Source of the DNA: Epiperipatus broadwayi
Lineage: Eukaryota > Onychophora > Udeonychophora > Euonychophora > Peripatidae
NCBI GenBank assembly: GCA_028023455.1
Contig: JAQFVV010000072.1
Location: 1,636,501-1,700,500, forward strand
Length of the DNA: 64,000 nt
Direction of reading: 5' to 3'
In this document: positions 22,078 to 34,084 of the stretch, one piece after another
Layout of the letters: every line of letters starts with the position of its first letter
Position numbering within the stretch: the stretch's first letter is position 1
Program-made: the position numbers and the translations under genes
The notes under the pieces: model-generated
The model's database searches: none
The model's input: only the letters and a program-made list of their open reading frames with translations
Told to the model about the DNA's origin: nothing

Positions 22078-22684
22078 ACTCACAGAGGCTAAATTCTCCA
22101 TAGAGTAGGGCCACTCCATGCAAGCCAGAATAATCAATGGCTGCAGGAAGATTTTTGCATAAAATTCCTATCTAGTGCCTACTCATCTAATATCCCCAGG
22201 TTAGTTTCTAGCTTGTAGCTTTCATCAGTGGGGAGTCTTGGGATTTGAGAGCTGTGCACCTAGATCTTAGGATCTAATGCAACTCTCCAACAGCCACCTT
22301 TTTACCTTATTAGCTAACTATACATACAAAGCTTTGAGTCCAAAATGAAAACACTATGTTTTCAATTCAAGCTCATTAGTTTGTATAGTCATATAGATCT
22401 GAACTCAGTTCAGCATCCATACTTTTTGGTGTCTTTGGTTCTTTAGTAACTACAATCACCATAATCCTATTGGGAAGGATTGGTAGTAAACCACTAAACA
22501 ACACATGATCAGCATTCTTTATGCTTACACAAACTGTTTAAACAGAGGCTAAACTCTCCATACAGTAGCACCACTCAGTACAAGCCAGAGTAATCAATGA
22601 TTGCAGGAAGGTATTAGCCTCTATGTAAACAGCTTGTGTAAGCATAACGAATGATGATCATGTGAAGTTTAGTGGTTATATATA
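22078..22684. repeat. Family A composite: ribozyme copy, spacer, short fold-back
   Basis: 22078-22330 is a minus-strand family A copy with a hammerhead. 22330-22485 is the family's spacer, inverted relative to 16150-16330. 22486-22684 is a small complete hairpin whose ends are 'aaccactaaac' and 'gtttagtggtt', with the ribozyme part missing. Both this composite and the 15918 one show the family's recurrent termini, AACCACTAAAC and TCACATGATCA. Confidence 0.85.
22187..22242 (-). ncRNA. Hammerhead ribozyme, family A, core boxes intact, cleavage triplet altered
   Basis: On the minus strand: CCCAAGA, TCCCCA, CTGATGA, stem II AGC-TACAA-GCT, GAAAC, TAACC, then TGGGGA and TATTAG. The inner stem I, TCCCCA with TGGGGA, is a perfect 6 bp. 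Relative to sibling copies the GTC cleavage triplet has become ACC (U16.1 lost), which should block scission although the fold is kept. Stem II also closes through the unpaired A on each side. Confidence 0.85.
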
Positions 22685-25227
22685 ACTCCTTTTTTTAATG
22701 TCAAGCTAAAACCCTGGAATTAAAAAAAACCAATGCAAGACAATTCATATGTGTATTTATATAAATTTGATCCCATTAGTTACATTATATTATAGTGGCC
22801 TCAAGTATAGACATCTAGTTGTCAGTCCTTAACTGTACTGGTTCAGTAAAGCAAAAGCCAGGAAGCAGTCTAGAGACAGGGATTTAAATGCACTATCACA
22901 TGATAATTATAGATTATTTAAGCTTACAACAGATGGCACTAGGGTAAAAAGCTACTCTTGCTTATATTATCCTGCAATAGGCTAAAAAATTAAGTGATGT
23001 GTAAATAAAAGAGAATAGTTTACTTACTTTAAACTGTCTGAAAAGCTATCGAAGATCATATATAGATACACATAAAATTACATGAGGTTTTTAATATTTG
23101 ACTAAATACAAGTACAATTTTTTATATACTTGGATTTTTATATATTATTACATCTACATAGATCAATGTGTGGACAAGAGAGAGAAAAAACACAACCACT
23201 TGAAATTATGATAAAATTATTTTTTATCAATAAATTAAATAATGAATCGGGTTTTAAAAAGAAGAGCAGCAAATAAGAATTTTTAAAATGCAGTTTTAAA
23301 AAACTAAGAATTGTTTACGCTGAAAACTTCTTAAAAGTAAAAAAAAAAAATCTGCTCAGAGGGTAAAAAAAATCTAATTTGCAGCTTAGGTTAAAAACAA
23401 TACAGGAAATGATGCACGAAACAAAAGATTAAACAAAATAAAAACGTCATTTTAGAATACGTAAACATTGAAAAAGCTTTTAATAAATTAGTGCATGTTA
23501 GTTTTCTTACTAATATTAAAGATCACAAACCAGTAAAATAAAATAAATACTAATATATAGGTATTTAACACAACTAGCTAGTTTTTTAAGCCTCTTCACA
23601 ACTGCAGGAAGTTGTGACTACGTTAAAGAAGATTTCACATAAGTACAAATGATTAATTGTACGTAATAAAATGTTTCGCTGTGGTAAAGAAGCTTCACAG
23701 AATGCAAACTCACGAAATAAAATGCTTCCGTAATGCTTGACTGACTTAAAAATACTGTAGCCATTTTCATATTAGATATTTGTAAGTAGTTACGGCATTT
23801 AATTTTTTATAGTTATAGTATGACTTAAATATCATCTACAATTTAAAAAAGTGCTTTATTTTCTGTTCAAATATGAAAGGAATAGTTATTTAAGATGACC
23901 ATATGTACTGATTTAACTAATGCAGTACTGGTTTTCTGGCCATTGGTCCTGGTTAGTTGTGAAATTATAAGTACCTGTTTTTAAAATTAAAACCATTTTG
24001 TCTAATGCTACACTTGATTCGTTTGTCGCATTCCTTCCCTTAAAGACAAAAAAGATAAGAATACTCCGTAATATTTTTTCAACTTATATTCTGCGGAAGC
24101 AATTATACCCAGGCTAGCTGAGCTATTTCAAATGTCCTAATTTTAAATTTGAAAAAAAAAGAAAAAAAAAGGTAACATTATCAAAGAATAGATATTGTTT
24201 CTATTCGAAAGTACAATATTATGCCTGAAGTTTCCACTAAAAGCTATAGTAAGAAATACTAAGTGATTAATAAAAGACAAAGACTATATTTGAAATTATT
24301 GAAGTTTAAATTAAAAAAACATATTGAAAAAAAAATTATAAAGTTTATCCAAATAAAATAAATTTATAAGATTATATTTCAAAAACAAATTTCTAATATC
24401 AATCATGTAATTAAATATATATATGCTGCAGTTTAAAATGATCTTAATTAGCAGGGAACACAGTGATAAAAAAAAAAAAATAGAAGCCTTTTTCTTCTTC
24501 TCTGTGATGAAAGTTTATTCATTAAAAAAAAAAATAAATAAACAGTTACAAATACAGTTGAAAAATGTTTTACAAGAGAGCCATTTTTAATTTCAAAAAG
24601 TGAAAATCTGGAAATAGATTGCCAAATTTTCATTACTAATTGTAATAAAAAAAGATATTTTTATTTGCTAAAGAAGTTGAATTATTGTAATTATAATTCT
24701 TTATTTGTAGGTAAAATTGTTAATTGCAAAATTATGAAGAATAGGGAAGGTAAATGAAATTTTTTTTTTTAAAAAAAAAAATTGAATGTAAAGGAGAAAC
24801 AAACTTTTTCAAAATTCATAACTGTTTTTATTAAGGATCTTTTCTTTAATCAAAATCCAATCGATGTACTGAGCAATATAATACTAATACTCAATGGATA
24901 TTATCAATATATAAACAATTATTATGCTAGGGAGCTATTATTAATAATATTATGGCAATTCAGCTTAAGTAGACCATAAATTTTGTGTGTATGCTATTTT
25001 TTTTGGAACTAATCAATAATGAAAATCTTCAGTATATACAAAAGTTTATGGACACATTGCATCCATGAAAGACCTTCAGTTCTACAAATAAATGCATATT
25101 TTGGCTAGTCATTAATTATATTCAAAATGCATGTTTTCCTATAGCTTCATAAGTAAATTTACTGTGTTCCATTTCTGAAGCAGATAAGGGCAAGGACTGT
25201 GAGTTGAAATGAATGTGGTTTTAAGAC
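22685..25227. other. AT-rich stretch, nothing recognised
   Basis: About 2.5 kb of AT-rich DNA with A/T homopolymers (for example 23339-23350, 24470-24480, 24762-24780). No coding region recognised. Confidence 0.45.
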
Positions 25228-25768
25228 TGTCATATCTGACCTTGCCTTCAGAAGTGGACTAGTCCAGATTCCTTCCTTATCTAATCAGATTGAACATGCA
25301 TTGCCGCTAACCAATGGTTAAACATGTGGATAACCGATGTATAAACATGGCCAAAGGGTAAAAACAAGTGTGGCCAAGGTGTATAAAATCCTGCTATTGG
25401 TTAGGCTCTCTGAATCTGATTGCTGCCAGTAAGGTAAAGGATCTAGCAATAAATAGTCAGCCTTTTAAAATGGAGGCAAGCCAGAGAACATCTGTCTAAA
25501 CTGAACAACTAAACATGTTCTCCATTGAAACCATTTCCAAAGGGTGTTTCTACTAGTCACTAACTGATATGTCTACACAGTGAGGCAAGCTCAAGATAGG
25601 GCTGGAAGCTGCTATGACTACGGAAGACTCAAGGCAAGCTATCTTGTAACACTGGAAAAGTCATTTAACAAACTCAAGGTAAGCTGTCCAATACAGCTGG
25701 AAGAGTTAAGACTAGAACTCATGAGGCAAGCTAATATATACAGCTGAAAGTGAACCCAGCATTCGGCA
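25228..25768 (+). mobile_element. Solo Gypsy-type LTR, related to 9338-10006
   Basis: It begins TGTCATATCTGACCTTGCC, a close match to the start of the 9338-10006 LTR (TGCCATATATCACCTTGCC). The relationship continues through 'TTATCTAATCAGATTG' and a 'gcattg' block. It ends ...CATTCGGCA, matching the partner's GGCA end. It contains a TATA-like GTATAAAA (25381-25388), an AATAAA (25448-25453) and about four degenerate 46-50-bp repeats (25580-25755). Neither a polypurine tract nor a primer-binding site flanks it, and no clear target duplication is visible, so a solo LTR is the simplest reading. Confidence 0.75.
25580..25755 (+). repeat. Degenerate ~48-bp repeats inside the solo LTR
   Basis: 'gaggcaagctcaag', 'aaggcaagctatc', 'aaggtaagctgtc' and 'gaggcaagctaat', each followed by a '(a)gctggaa/ctggaa' word, occur near 25582, 25632, 25678 and 25725. 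Confidence 0.75.
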
Positions 25769-27104
25769 TGACCAATGCAGTATTAACTAAATTTATCTAT
25801 GCATTTTGGGAGGGTTCTTTTTTTTTTTTTTGATATTATGGTTGATTTAAAATCTGAACCCTGCAATCAGCCAAACACAACAAAGACTCAAATAAGATCT
25901 CAAAAGATTAAACACAGATTTTTTTTGTTGGATTTGGAAAAAAATTTTGTTGTTTAAAGATTTCCATGGCTAAGACTCCACCTTAAGTTAAGATATATGT
26001 TAGATGGTGAAACTGTGGCTTGAATTAAAAATCTGATTTACATTAAAATTATTTTTATACATTTCTTATAAGGAGCATTTTTATTTTTGCAATCCACTAA
26101 AAAAAAAGACAATATCAGACTAGGTAATTACTCAGAAACTGATTACATAAGCATGATTAATCAATGTATTGCTAACTAGATCCCAGACTTCACAATGAAA
26201 AACATTAAATTGCAGATATCCATCAAAACCTCTTTTCTTGCATTCTATTATTCATTCTAATAATTTGTAATTTTCAAAAATCTTAAGGTTTTGAACCTAA
26301 GTCAGTTAATTTTTAATGGACACTAGTGATTGCACCAACTAGATTTTTAAAACTAGTCTTTGCCTAATAACTTTAAAGATTAATCAAGAAAAATGCAGGG
26401 TCCTAAGTGCTTGGTATCACTAAGGTCAAACATCAATGCAATCATTTATGGTTCCTATTTTTTTATACTGCAAGTTCATAACATCTCAACTACAGAAAAC
26501 AATAATAAACACTACCAAATTTGTAATCATTTCTGCATTAAAAATATTGGAGAAATTGCCTTTGGCCAATGGGTGGAGGGAAGAGGTTGATCAAATAATG
26601 CCTAAAATTCAGTTTCTTTGAAAATAAGGACAAGAGAAACTTTGGAATGTAGTGAAATAGTTAATTGAAATCACATCATAGCAGTTCTTATAGATGCTAT
26701 TTGCATTGGGTGTTCTGCTCTGACTGGGTGGGTTGCAACATATATCTGACTCAATATGAAATGACTCCTTTCTTGAATGAAGATTATCATGTATTAGTAT
26801 GAAAGAAAACTTTTGAAGTGTATAAATAGATATCCAATAATTAGTTATCTTTATTTCTATTATCATATTTAAGATAACTTAAAGATTCAGAACAAGCCAA
26901 TCTGTTTCTTTAGATATAACATGATAATTTATCAAGAAAAGAAAAATTGGAGTGAGACAGAAAGATAAAATTGTTCCTAAAGAATAAGTTAAAAGAGTTC
27001 AAAAGTTTTAGAATTACTTTTTTGTCTCCACAGAGATCAATCTTTTATCACAAGAAGATGCAATTACTAAGAAGACTTTTTACATCATATCGCTGAACAG
27101 TGAA
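25769..27104. other. AT-rich stretch, nothing recognised
   Basis: No repeat or coding region recognised. The two overlapping plus-strand frames at 26393-26621 have no domain I know. Confidence 0.4.
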
Positions 27105-27500
27105 CCCTGCATGCTGTGATACCATGGTAGAATGGCGTACTTAAGAACTAAAGATCCATTGATTACAGTTCATTTCTGATGCTCAAACATCATATAAATT
27201 CCCAAGCATCAAACCATTTGATTACTTTACCTTTGTGGGGTTTAGGGCAATGGAGGAGCAGAACAAAAAGCTAAAAAATATGTAGACTACAGCTTGCATC
27301 TGTTACTTCTGGTTCTTGAATGCCATATGACTTCCGGAGATATTAACTTACTAAATAACAAAACCAACTTTCTGAGAAGTCATATTTTAAAAACAATTAA
27401 TAAATTTAAATGGAAAACTCAGAGAAATTTATGGGTTGCAGTTGGGCTCTGTTACTTCTGGTGCTCAACTGCCATGTGATGTCCCAAATAACAAACTATT
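27105..27500 (+). repeat. Family C SINE, tandem units
   Basis: The first unit has a tRNA-like 'accatggtagaatggcg' head and the body 'tgatgctcaaacatcatat', 'attcccaagcatcaaaccat'. A second and third unit repeat 'gttacttctggt', 'tcaactgccatgtgat' and 'caaataacaaact'. Repetition of the body within one copy suggests a dimeric or trimeric SINE. Confidence 0.6.
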
Positions 27501-27839
27501 AAAATACTTAACACCATCTGTGTAAATAATTTTCTGCTTTATATATGATCAAAAATATAATAATTAAGGTAGGAAAATAAAGCAAACTCTACTGAAAGAC
27601 TTTCTATATAATTTTTGCTATGGTTTTGTACTGATGGTGCAAATATTTAAAATTGTGTGCAAATAAAGTGTTAATTAAATTATGTACATTACACTGACTT
27701 AGCGAAGATAATAAAAAGAGCGAAGATTCTTAGCACACAGCAATCAAAAGCAGTCAGTTACAGTCAAGAGGAGAAAATGGCTGCCAAAAGTAAAACAATG
27801 CATTCTCGAAAGAGAAAAAGATAATGCTCAATGAAGTTA

Positions 27840-28260
27840 GTTTAAATATAGGGGATTTGAACTCAATCTTTCAAGCACCCACCAACTATCCACACTATCT
27901 CATGCAACTGATAGACATGACCACACCATGTAGAAAAGATATAAACACCAATAAACGTATTTCATACTAGACCAGCATTCATCAGTTGGTCCAGATCATC
28001 TCCCACACACACACACATATATATAATCAGTGCTCAGTTTATATTAAGATAGCAAATCCTCACACTTTAATGGACAGGCTTCAATCTACTCCAACCTCCA
28101 ACTTTTCAGCCATCCATATCATTGAAAATCTGAAGATGGAAAGCCCAAATCCCATGCTGATGCCAACATTATTGCAATGCTCATGTTGACCTGAAGTCAC
28201 TCTGATCCCTCAGGTATAGGACCTTATCCATTTAAATACATAAAAGAGGTATGGGCAGGA
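27840..28260 (-). repeat. Family B element with well-preserved ribozyme
   Basis: The terminus 'ataggggatttgaactca' is followed by the family B order: 'cacactatctcatgcaac', 'catgaccacacc', the ribozyme block (27943-28003), 'atataatcagtgctcagttt', 'taatggacaggcttcaatc' and 'ggtataggaccttatcca'. A stray family B terminus lies at 28320-28350. Confidence 0.85.
27943..28003 (-). ncRNA. Hammerhead ribozyme, family B, intact catalytic boxes
   Basis: On the minus strand: CTGGA-CCAA, CTGATGA (complement of 27979-27985), a 5-bp stem II (ATGCT/AGTAT with one G-U pair), GAAA (complement of 27960-27963), then TACGTTTA, which keeps a U-A cleavage step, then TTGG pairing with CCAA. The distal stem I block is not conserved here, so folding of stem I depends on 4 bp. 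Confidence 0.8.
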
Positions 28261-28350
28261 TATAAGCTTCATATGTAAATATTTGAAAACCAGGCACTTT
28301 TCACAAAACTGGAGCTTAATTGTAAATATAGGGAATTGAACTCAGACTTT

Positions 28351-28639
28351 CAAGCAATTATTTACTATTAAAGTTCAAATAGAAAGAAGTTTGCATAGAC
28401 ATTAATTAAACAAGTACACAAATCACTTGGAGATTAATAAAGTGTATAATTATCGGCTGTGAGTGAATTAAGATATTTTCACATACTAAATATATTCCAT
28501 AGCAATTTACAAAAGTAAGTGGGATAAATTATTTTCAGTAATATAATTGTATTGTACTTATGAACAGAATTAAACTTGTTGATATGTATATATTCAAGTC
28601 GTGTGTGTATTATTCATTTTCACCTACACGACTAAGATT
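28351..28639. other. AT-rich stretch before the Gypsy relic
   Basis: This may include a decayed LTR, since a primer-binding-site-like CATGGCGGATGG follows at about 28654. I cannot define LTR ends. Confidence 0.3.
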
Positions 28640-29712
28640 GTCTCCTTGTGAACATGGCGGATGGCTCAGATGACAGTTTTTAAGAACTTACATAGAAAAT
28701 TAAGTTAAAAAAGAAGAATCGAACATTTGTGTGAAAAAAGGGAATGGTGTGAATTTGACATTATTAATGCCTCAATGTGGAATATAAATGTGGAGCATAT
28801 AGATCATTTTATGAGAATCAGTAAAATTGAAGATGATAAGCTTAGTTTCAACACTGTTGTTTTTTGCTGGTACTGACATTCTACAAATTGCTAAGCAATT
28901 ATGTGATCCCAAAACTCCAGAAGATGTACCATACAGTGAACTAATAAAAAATCTTACTACATATTTTCAGCCAGTGGTAACAAAAAGGATAGCTTGTTGC
29001 ATTTTCAAATGAGAAAACAACTATCTTGAAAGAGTTATCAAGATTACAACCTGGCTTTGTGTACATTGGCCAGACATTGTGAATTTATGATGGATTTAGA
29101 AGACACATACTTGGATCAACTGTTATTTGGGATGTTGGTCCACAATCTTAGAAAAACTGTACTAAGTAAAGTAGATATAACATACAGAATGGCTATCACA
29201 AAATGTATAGCACATGAGCTAATAATAGATAATGCATCAAAATATCAAATGGTAGCAAATGAATTGAAAAAGAACCATAAGCATATACCAGAGCCAAAAA
29301 TTCATAAGAAATGAATTAATATGCTATTTGCTGTGGAATTATAGGGCACACAAAAAGGGTATGTCAATTCAAATCAGAAAAATGCCATATTTGTGGCAAT
29401 TTATCTTGCGTTTGCAGAAAAAAATGAAAAAGACAAGTCACTCCCAGACTTTAAATCACGGAAAAGGCAAAACTTATAAAAAGTTAGAGATAAAGTTAAT
29501 AAAAGACTCACACAATGACCAAATTACTTTGTATGTAACCATTTGTGAAATTACAGTCAATATAGAGGTTGATGCTGGATTATTGATTCTATCTCTGAAA
29601 AAATGGAATAAAATTAATCTTAAATCCAAGCTGAGAGTGAAATTGGATAAGACAAATGTAGTGGATATGGATGTAAATGGAAAAAGAATACAAATATTGA
29701 AAAAGTTCTATT
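28640..29712 (+). pseudogene. Ty3/Gypsy retrotransposon relic: gag, zinc knuckle, protease
   Basis: Plus-strand traces in shifting frames. Gag traces are IDHFMRISKIEDDKL near 28800; LCDPKTPEDVPYSELIKNL (within 28827-29012), a typical Gypsy gag segment; and LARHCEFMMDLEDTYLDQL to VHNLRKTVL (29057-29314). The CCHC nucleocapsid knuckles lie near 29322-29415, with cysteines and histidine in the order C-C-G-I-I-G-H-T-x4-C and C-H-I-C-G-N-L-S-C-V-C. The protease region (in 29328-29744) includes CEITVNIEVDAGLL, where the catalytic D-T-G has become D-A-G, followed by the usual K-x-W spacing. Reverse transcriptase, RNase H and integrase are absent. At 29712 the sequence passes abruptly into a Penelope-like fragment. 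Several frameshifts and stops make it non-functional. Confidence 0.85.
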
Positions 29713-29717
29713 TCAGT

Positions 29718-30150
29718 GAAAGTAACCCCCCATGTCATTTATAGTATCTCATGCCCTCAACCTGGGTGCCAAGCCATATACTATGGTGAGACTAAATCCA
29801 GTATTATCAATAGAGCCACTCCACATAAATACACTTATAATAGAGCATATAAAAATAATGACTATTCTTCAATATTTCTAAAGCACGCCAAGAAAACCAT
29901 ATATATGAAGCATCCAATCCTAGAATAGTATGCATAGAGAAAAATGACAGCAAACAAAAAAATCAAAGAGGCACACTTTATTACTAGTAATAACAATTCC
30001 ATCAACAGACATGACACATGCTTTGATATTTCCAAACACTGGGTTAGGCAAGTAATTTGCATATCATCACTTACTTCCTATTCTGCACCATATATCACTA
30101 TGGCTATAAATATGAGGCAACCCACCATGAAAGCACTTAGCCGTTAACTT
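29718..30150 (+). pseudogene. Penelope-like element C-terminal GIY-YIG fragment, copy 1
   Basis: The frame 29716-29928 reads VIYSISCPQPGCQAIYYGET, the start of a GIY-YIG nuclease domain with the C-x-x-x-x-C pair of Penelope-like elements. It continues to a histidine-containing H-K-Y-T-Y block. After a frameshift the frame from 29944 gives KKIKEAHFI and SINRHDTCFDISKHW, the usual end of these domains. Known elements of this type have an RT followed by this nuclease. No RT remains here. The fragment starts within a few bases of the end of the Gypsy protease trace. Confidence 0.8.
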
Positions 30151-31040
30151 TTGTATAGACTTATAAAAATAATTATTATAGTTCTCTCTTTCCAGCACGT
30201 CACACACTTCTAATATTATGACCACTGTTTATTGTAAAGAGAGACATTAGTCCGCAGCTCAGTCAAAACCAGTTTTGTCCATTAGGAATATGTTCTAAAA
30301 TTACTAAGAAGATCAATTATGATAATGCTTTAAAATACATTTTTGAACTTTTTATTTTAACTGATATAATTATAGAAAATACAGATATAAAAATATAATA
30401 TTAATTTTTCCTTCATTGTATGCAAAATTCTTCTACTTACATATGTGCGTACATTTTTACAAAGTGGGTTTTATTTCGTTCCTTTTATTTAGCTAAGTGA
30501 ACTTTCTGTGACGAGTACCATAATCATAGATCTCACATCCATATTGTTGATACTTTATTTATTATTTATCTTGATTATTCATATTATAAAAATCAGTTGA
30601 TTTAAAAATTTCATCTGTGCGATAATTGAATGTGGTTTTCTCTTTTAGTTATCACATTTTTGCGGTTGGCTATGAATTGAGCTTCTTCTACTTTCCATTT
30701 TTAATCATCACATTTCAAGATGACAAACTGCGGAACAAAGCTATTATTGTGTTTATGGTCACAGAACATGGATTTAAATTCTGGGTTGTCTTTAGCATGC
30801 TTATATAGATACAAAAATAACTTGGATGACAAACTGGTGATAAAGCCATTCAAAATAAAACATTAACATTGCACACACTGGCAAGTTTCTTAATAGAAGT
30901 CAAGTGCTTTGCAATTACAAAGCAGATAGAAAAAAATAATGTAGATGAATATATGAACAATCTAGGTGCCATGAGGTGCAACAAAAAAAATACACAAAAA
31001 CAATCAATAAAAAAAATAAGCAAAACATGAAGACAATAGA
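30151..31040. other. Stretch between two Penelope-like fragments
   Basis: AT-rich. Frame 30626-30808 (+) and the hydrophobic 123-codon minus-strand frame 30850-31221 look like chance; the latter is partly antisense to the Penelope-like linker. The upstream RT could lie here in unrecognisable form. Confidence 0.35.
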
Positions 31041-31541
31041 AAGTGATGGTCCAGCATACTGTATATCCCAAAGCTAGTGAATAAAATAAAAAAAAGATCT
31101 GAAAATTAGAATATAATGTGAGCTTCCGAATGCCAGCAAACATCAACAGGCTGACAAACAAAACAAAAGATAGATTACAAAAGAAAAAGACACCACAGAT
31201 AGTATACAGTGTCCAGTGCAATCACCTAACTTATAGAGCCATATACTATGGCCTATCAAAGACCACCATTAGCACAGCACAAATATCTGCATAAACATGT
31301 TAAAGACAACCCAGAATATAAGTCTGTGTTCTGGGACAACAAAAGACAACATGATCATAGTTTTGATTTATGGTATGCCAACTTGGTATGCACAGAATAT
31401 GATGATCAAAAAAGGAAAGTAAAAGAAATTTGGTTCATAAACAATCACAAAAACATGATAAATGAAAGAGAAACAGCATTTAATTATCACACATATGGAA
31501 TATTGAAGTCAACTGTTTTATATAATATGAATAATTAAGAT
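31041..31541 (+). pseudogene. Penelope-like element C-terminal linker and GIY-YIG, copy 2
   Basis: A trace of the RT-to-nuclease linker, LYIPKLVNKIKKRSEN (about 31059-31106), precedes NRLTNKTKDRLQKKK and PQIVYSVQCN...AIYYGLSKT (about 31115-31270). The domain then continues in another frame (31248-31538) with HKYLHKHVKDN, KSVFWDNKRQHDHSFD, KVKEIWFI and MINE. These match the nuclease core and tail of Penelope-like elements: Y-Y-G, the R/H-containing second motif, and the terminal I-N-x-x. Stops and one frameshift make it a pseudogene. Together with 61047-61320 it shares a 3' flanking block (31703-31790). Confidence 0.85.
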
Positions 31542-31702
31542 GTATTGTAAATAAAACAGCTACACTATGAAACATAAAATTTATGACAATGGTATTCGTC
31601 ACTGAGGGTGCACTCAGCTAAAAAAAGGAAATAACTTTGAAAAGCATAGACACATATATACACAAAAGAATTATAGAAATATACAAATACACTTTTCTAA
31701 AT

Positions 31703-31790
31703 AAATACACTAAAAAATAAAATGTGAATGTTTATTTTCAAATACTTTCAAAAATGTTTTCTCAAGAGATCATTGTTTGAATGAATTATC
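31703..31790 (+). repeat. 3' block shared by two Penelope-like relics
   Basis: 'aaatacactaaaaaat', 'tcaaaaatgtt' and 'cattgtttga.tgaatt' recur in the same order at 62266-62352, downstream of the Penelope-like fragment at 61047-61320. This supports both being parts of one family's 3' untranslated region. Confidence 0.7.
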
Positions 31791-32380
31791 TAATTAAGGA
31801 TTTCATTATCATAATGACTTCTATGCTTGTTCTTCATTCCCTAGTCATAGTTTGGATTACTTGCAACACTTTATTATAAAAATTTATTATAATAAGATAT
31901 AATAAAATATCTATATATACAACAAAAACATGAAAAAAATAAATTTTCAATAGAAAAGCTTTTTTCGATACATACAATTTGTATCTTTTTCAATATATCT
32001 GCTGACGATTACCGTTAAATACATATAGCGACATCTATTCATAATAAAACCAACTAAAACAATATCAACATCATTATTTTACAAATATATACAATACAAC
32101 ATAAAAATTATATATATTCCTTCATTGAGTATAGGATATTCAAATATACTCAAAAACATATAAAATATATTAATATTGATATTTTGCCTATCTATCTTTC
32201 CATTCATCTAATTTTATTATAAAAATAAAACCATTATTTTATTATTTCCAAAACTTTTAATTTATTTGTTACAAATAAAAAATATTCTTAAAAGTAATAT
32301 TTCAAATTTGTAAATATAAAAAAGAAGTCATAAACTGAAATACAAAAGCAGAACAAGTGCTTTACTAATAATGTTTTTTG
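31791..32380. other. AT-rich stretch, nothing recognised
   Basis: No coding region or repeat recognised. Confidence 0.45.
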
Positions 32381-32478
32381 TCAAGCATTGGTAACTGAGA
32401 GGTCCGCGCAGCTGCCTTGCATGCAAGCAGTTGCTTGCAGACAGTTGTCACAGATTCGCTTCCTGGCCGATGCTTTGA
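32381..32478 (+). repeat. tRNA-Gly-like SINE head, family I, copy 2
   Basis: 'aagcattggt', 'gagaggtc.gcgcagctgcct', 'gattcgcttcctggccgatgct' parallels 12278-12372 in order, with more substitutions and a duplicated 'gcagttgc' segment. A short A-rich tail follows. Confidence 0.75.
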
Positions 32479-32559
32479 TATATGGAAAAGAAAAAAAAAT
32501 TGTTTTTAACGAAAGATTTATTATTTGAATTTTTAAATTTGAATTAATATTAAAGGCAT

Positions 32560-32690
32560 ATCACTTTATAAGAAGTTTGAGTACCAAACCTATGAGCACC
32601 AGATTCTATTCTGGGAGCATCCAATTCCAAGTCGGATGCTTAGCCAACTGTGTCAAAGTGCACATGGCTGAGTTAGTCTTAATATGCCAT
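32560..32690 (-). repeat. Family C tRNA-derived SINE
   Basis: On the minus strand: CAGTTGGCTAAGCATCCGAC (box A-like) and GGAATTGGATGCTC, then the family C body 'ctggtgctcataggttt', 'tactcaaacttctt'. Confidence 0.65.
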
Positions 32691-34080
32691 AAAACAATTT
32701 TTAAAAAAAATTTAAACTCCACTTATAATTAATAATATATATAATATAACATTGCTGCTGTGATCAAAATAGAGATATTCCTTCTTTAGTAATCATAGTA
32801 CATTATTTAATACTATTAAAATTCACTACATTTGTCTTATTTCAAATCAAACACTTTCAAATAAAATATGCAGTTAATTTTAAATATGTTTAAATATTTT
32901 GTAAAAAATAATCATACATAATTATGAGTAAACAATGAAAATTATATAATTTTTCTTTTCAAAAAACAAAAACTCTTAAAGCCAAAGAATAAAGAATCTA
33001 TCATTCAGTGGTGTGTTGATCAATTATATGTGATGTGATGCACTGTGCATCTCCTTTTTTGGAATCAGGACTCTCTCAAACCACTATGCCCAGAGAAATC
33101 TGTTAGTCACCTTCCCTTCCCTTTCCATTCCCCATATTCTTCTCTAGCCTGTTCCAGCCCATTTCCACAACATAAGCTTTATCAACTCCATGGCCTTTAT
33201 ATCTAAATCCCCATTACCATTTCCCAAACCCAGCAAAAGAACCAAGAACCCACTTTCTGTATAAACACTGTGTTTGTATTTATTCTCCCATAATTTTATT
33301 ATATGTACCTTTCCAGATTTCAGGCATTTACATGTCTAATATTTTCTATTCCTTCTTTATATAACTTGCAGACTAAATCACCCATATTTTTCCATTTACG
33401 TGTATATTCCCTTGTTGCTAAAAATCCTGTTCAAACCTTCAACAGCAAAGTACTTTCTTTGCTATTATCATAAATTAACTCACACCCAATATTCAGTTTA
33501 CTTTGTTTGATGCTGACATTTTCAGATTTTTCTTTTAACTAATAAGTTGATATAAATTTTAGTTCCAATTTCTTTTTTAATTAAATGCCAAAACCAGCAA
33601 ATGAACATTACATATAGCCACAAAGCTGAAAGTATCAGCAAAGCTACTAAAAGGCGCTTACAAGAATAGGAAAAAAATCCATCTTTGTTCTATTAATTCT
33701 TTTTACTGACATAAATAATGAATAAGTTGTGGACATTTACAAGTATAACCTGCATTATATTATGATATTTCAAAAATCATTGCGACCAAGAAAGATACCA
33801 CTATTGAAGAGTACACATACAGTCAACACAGTCACTGATAAGTAGTAATGCAATAAACATTCCATATGTGAAATTCAAATATTACATTAAAGATGATTGG
33901 AAATTTTTAGTCCAACATTTAGAATACAATCTTTAGAGTAAGCTTATATGGAATTAAATGGGAAGGAAGTAAATGGATTGGTTAAGGCAAATATTGGGCT
34001 AACAAACTGACAGTATCTTGGACATATAATGAATTACACAGTGATAAGAAAAGATAGATATTAAGAGAAAAAATAATTAA
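32691..34080. other. AT-rich stretch, nothing certain
   Basis: Pyrimidine-rich patches (33105-33160) occur. A plus-strand trace near 33950-34040 (L-N-G-K-E-V-N-G-L and Y-L-G-H-I) is reminiscent of the post-RT part of an RTE protein but is too short to call. Confidence 0.35.
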
Positions 34081-34084
34081 ATCA

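Noticed and set aside
30850-31221. Hydrophobic 123-codon minus-strand frame resembling a membrane protein
   Set aside because: Its right part is antisense to the Penelope-like linker and GIY-YIG traces. Hydrophobicity arises because the sense strand is rich in A (Lys/Asn codons).
33950-34040. Possible fourth RTE LINE fragment
   Set aside because: Only a dozen residues resemble an RTE segment and no flanking traces support it.
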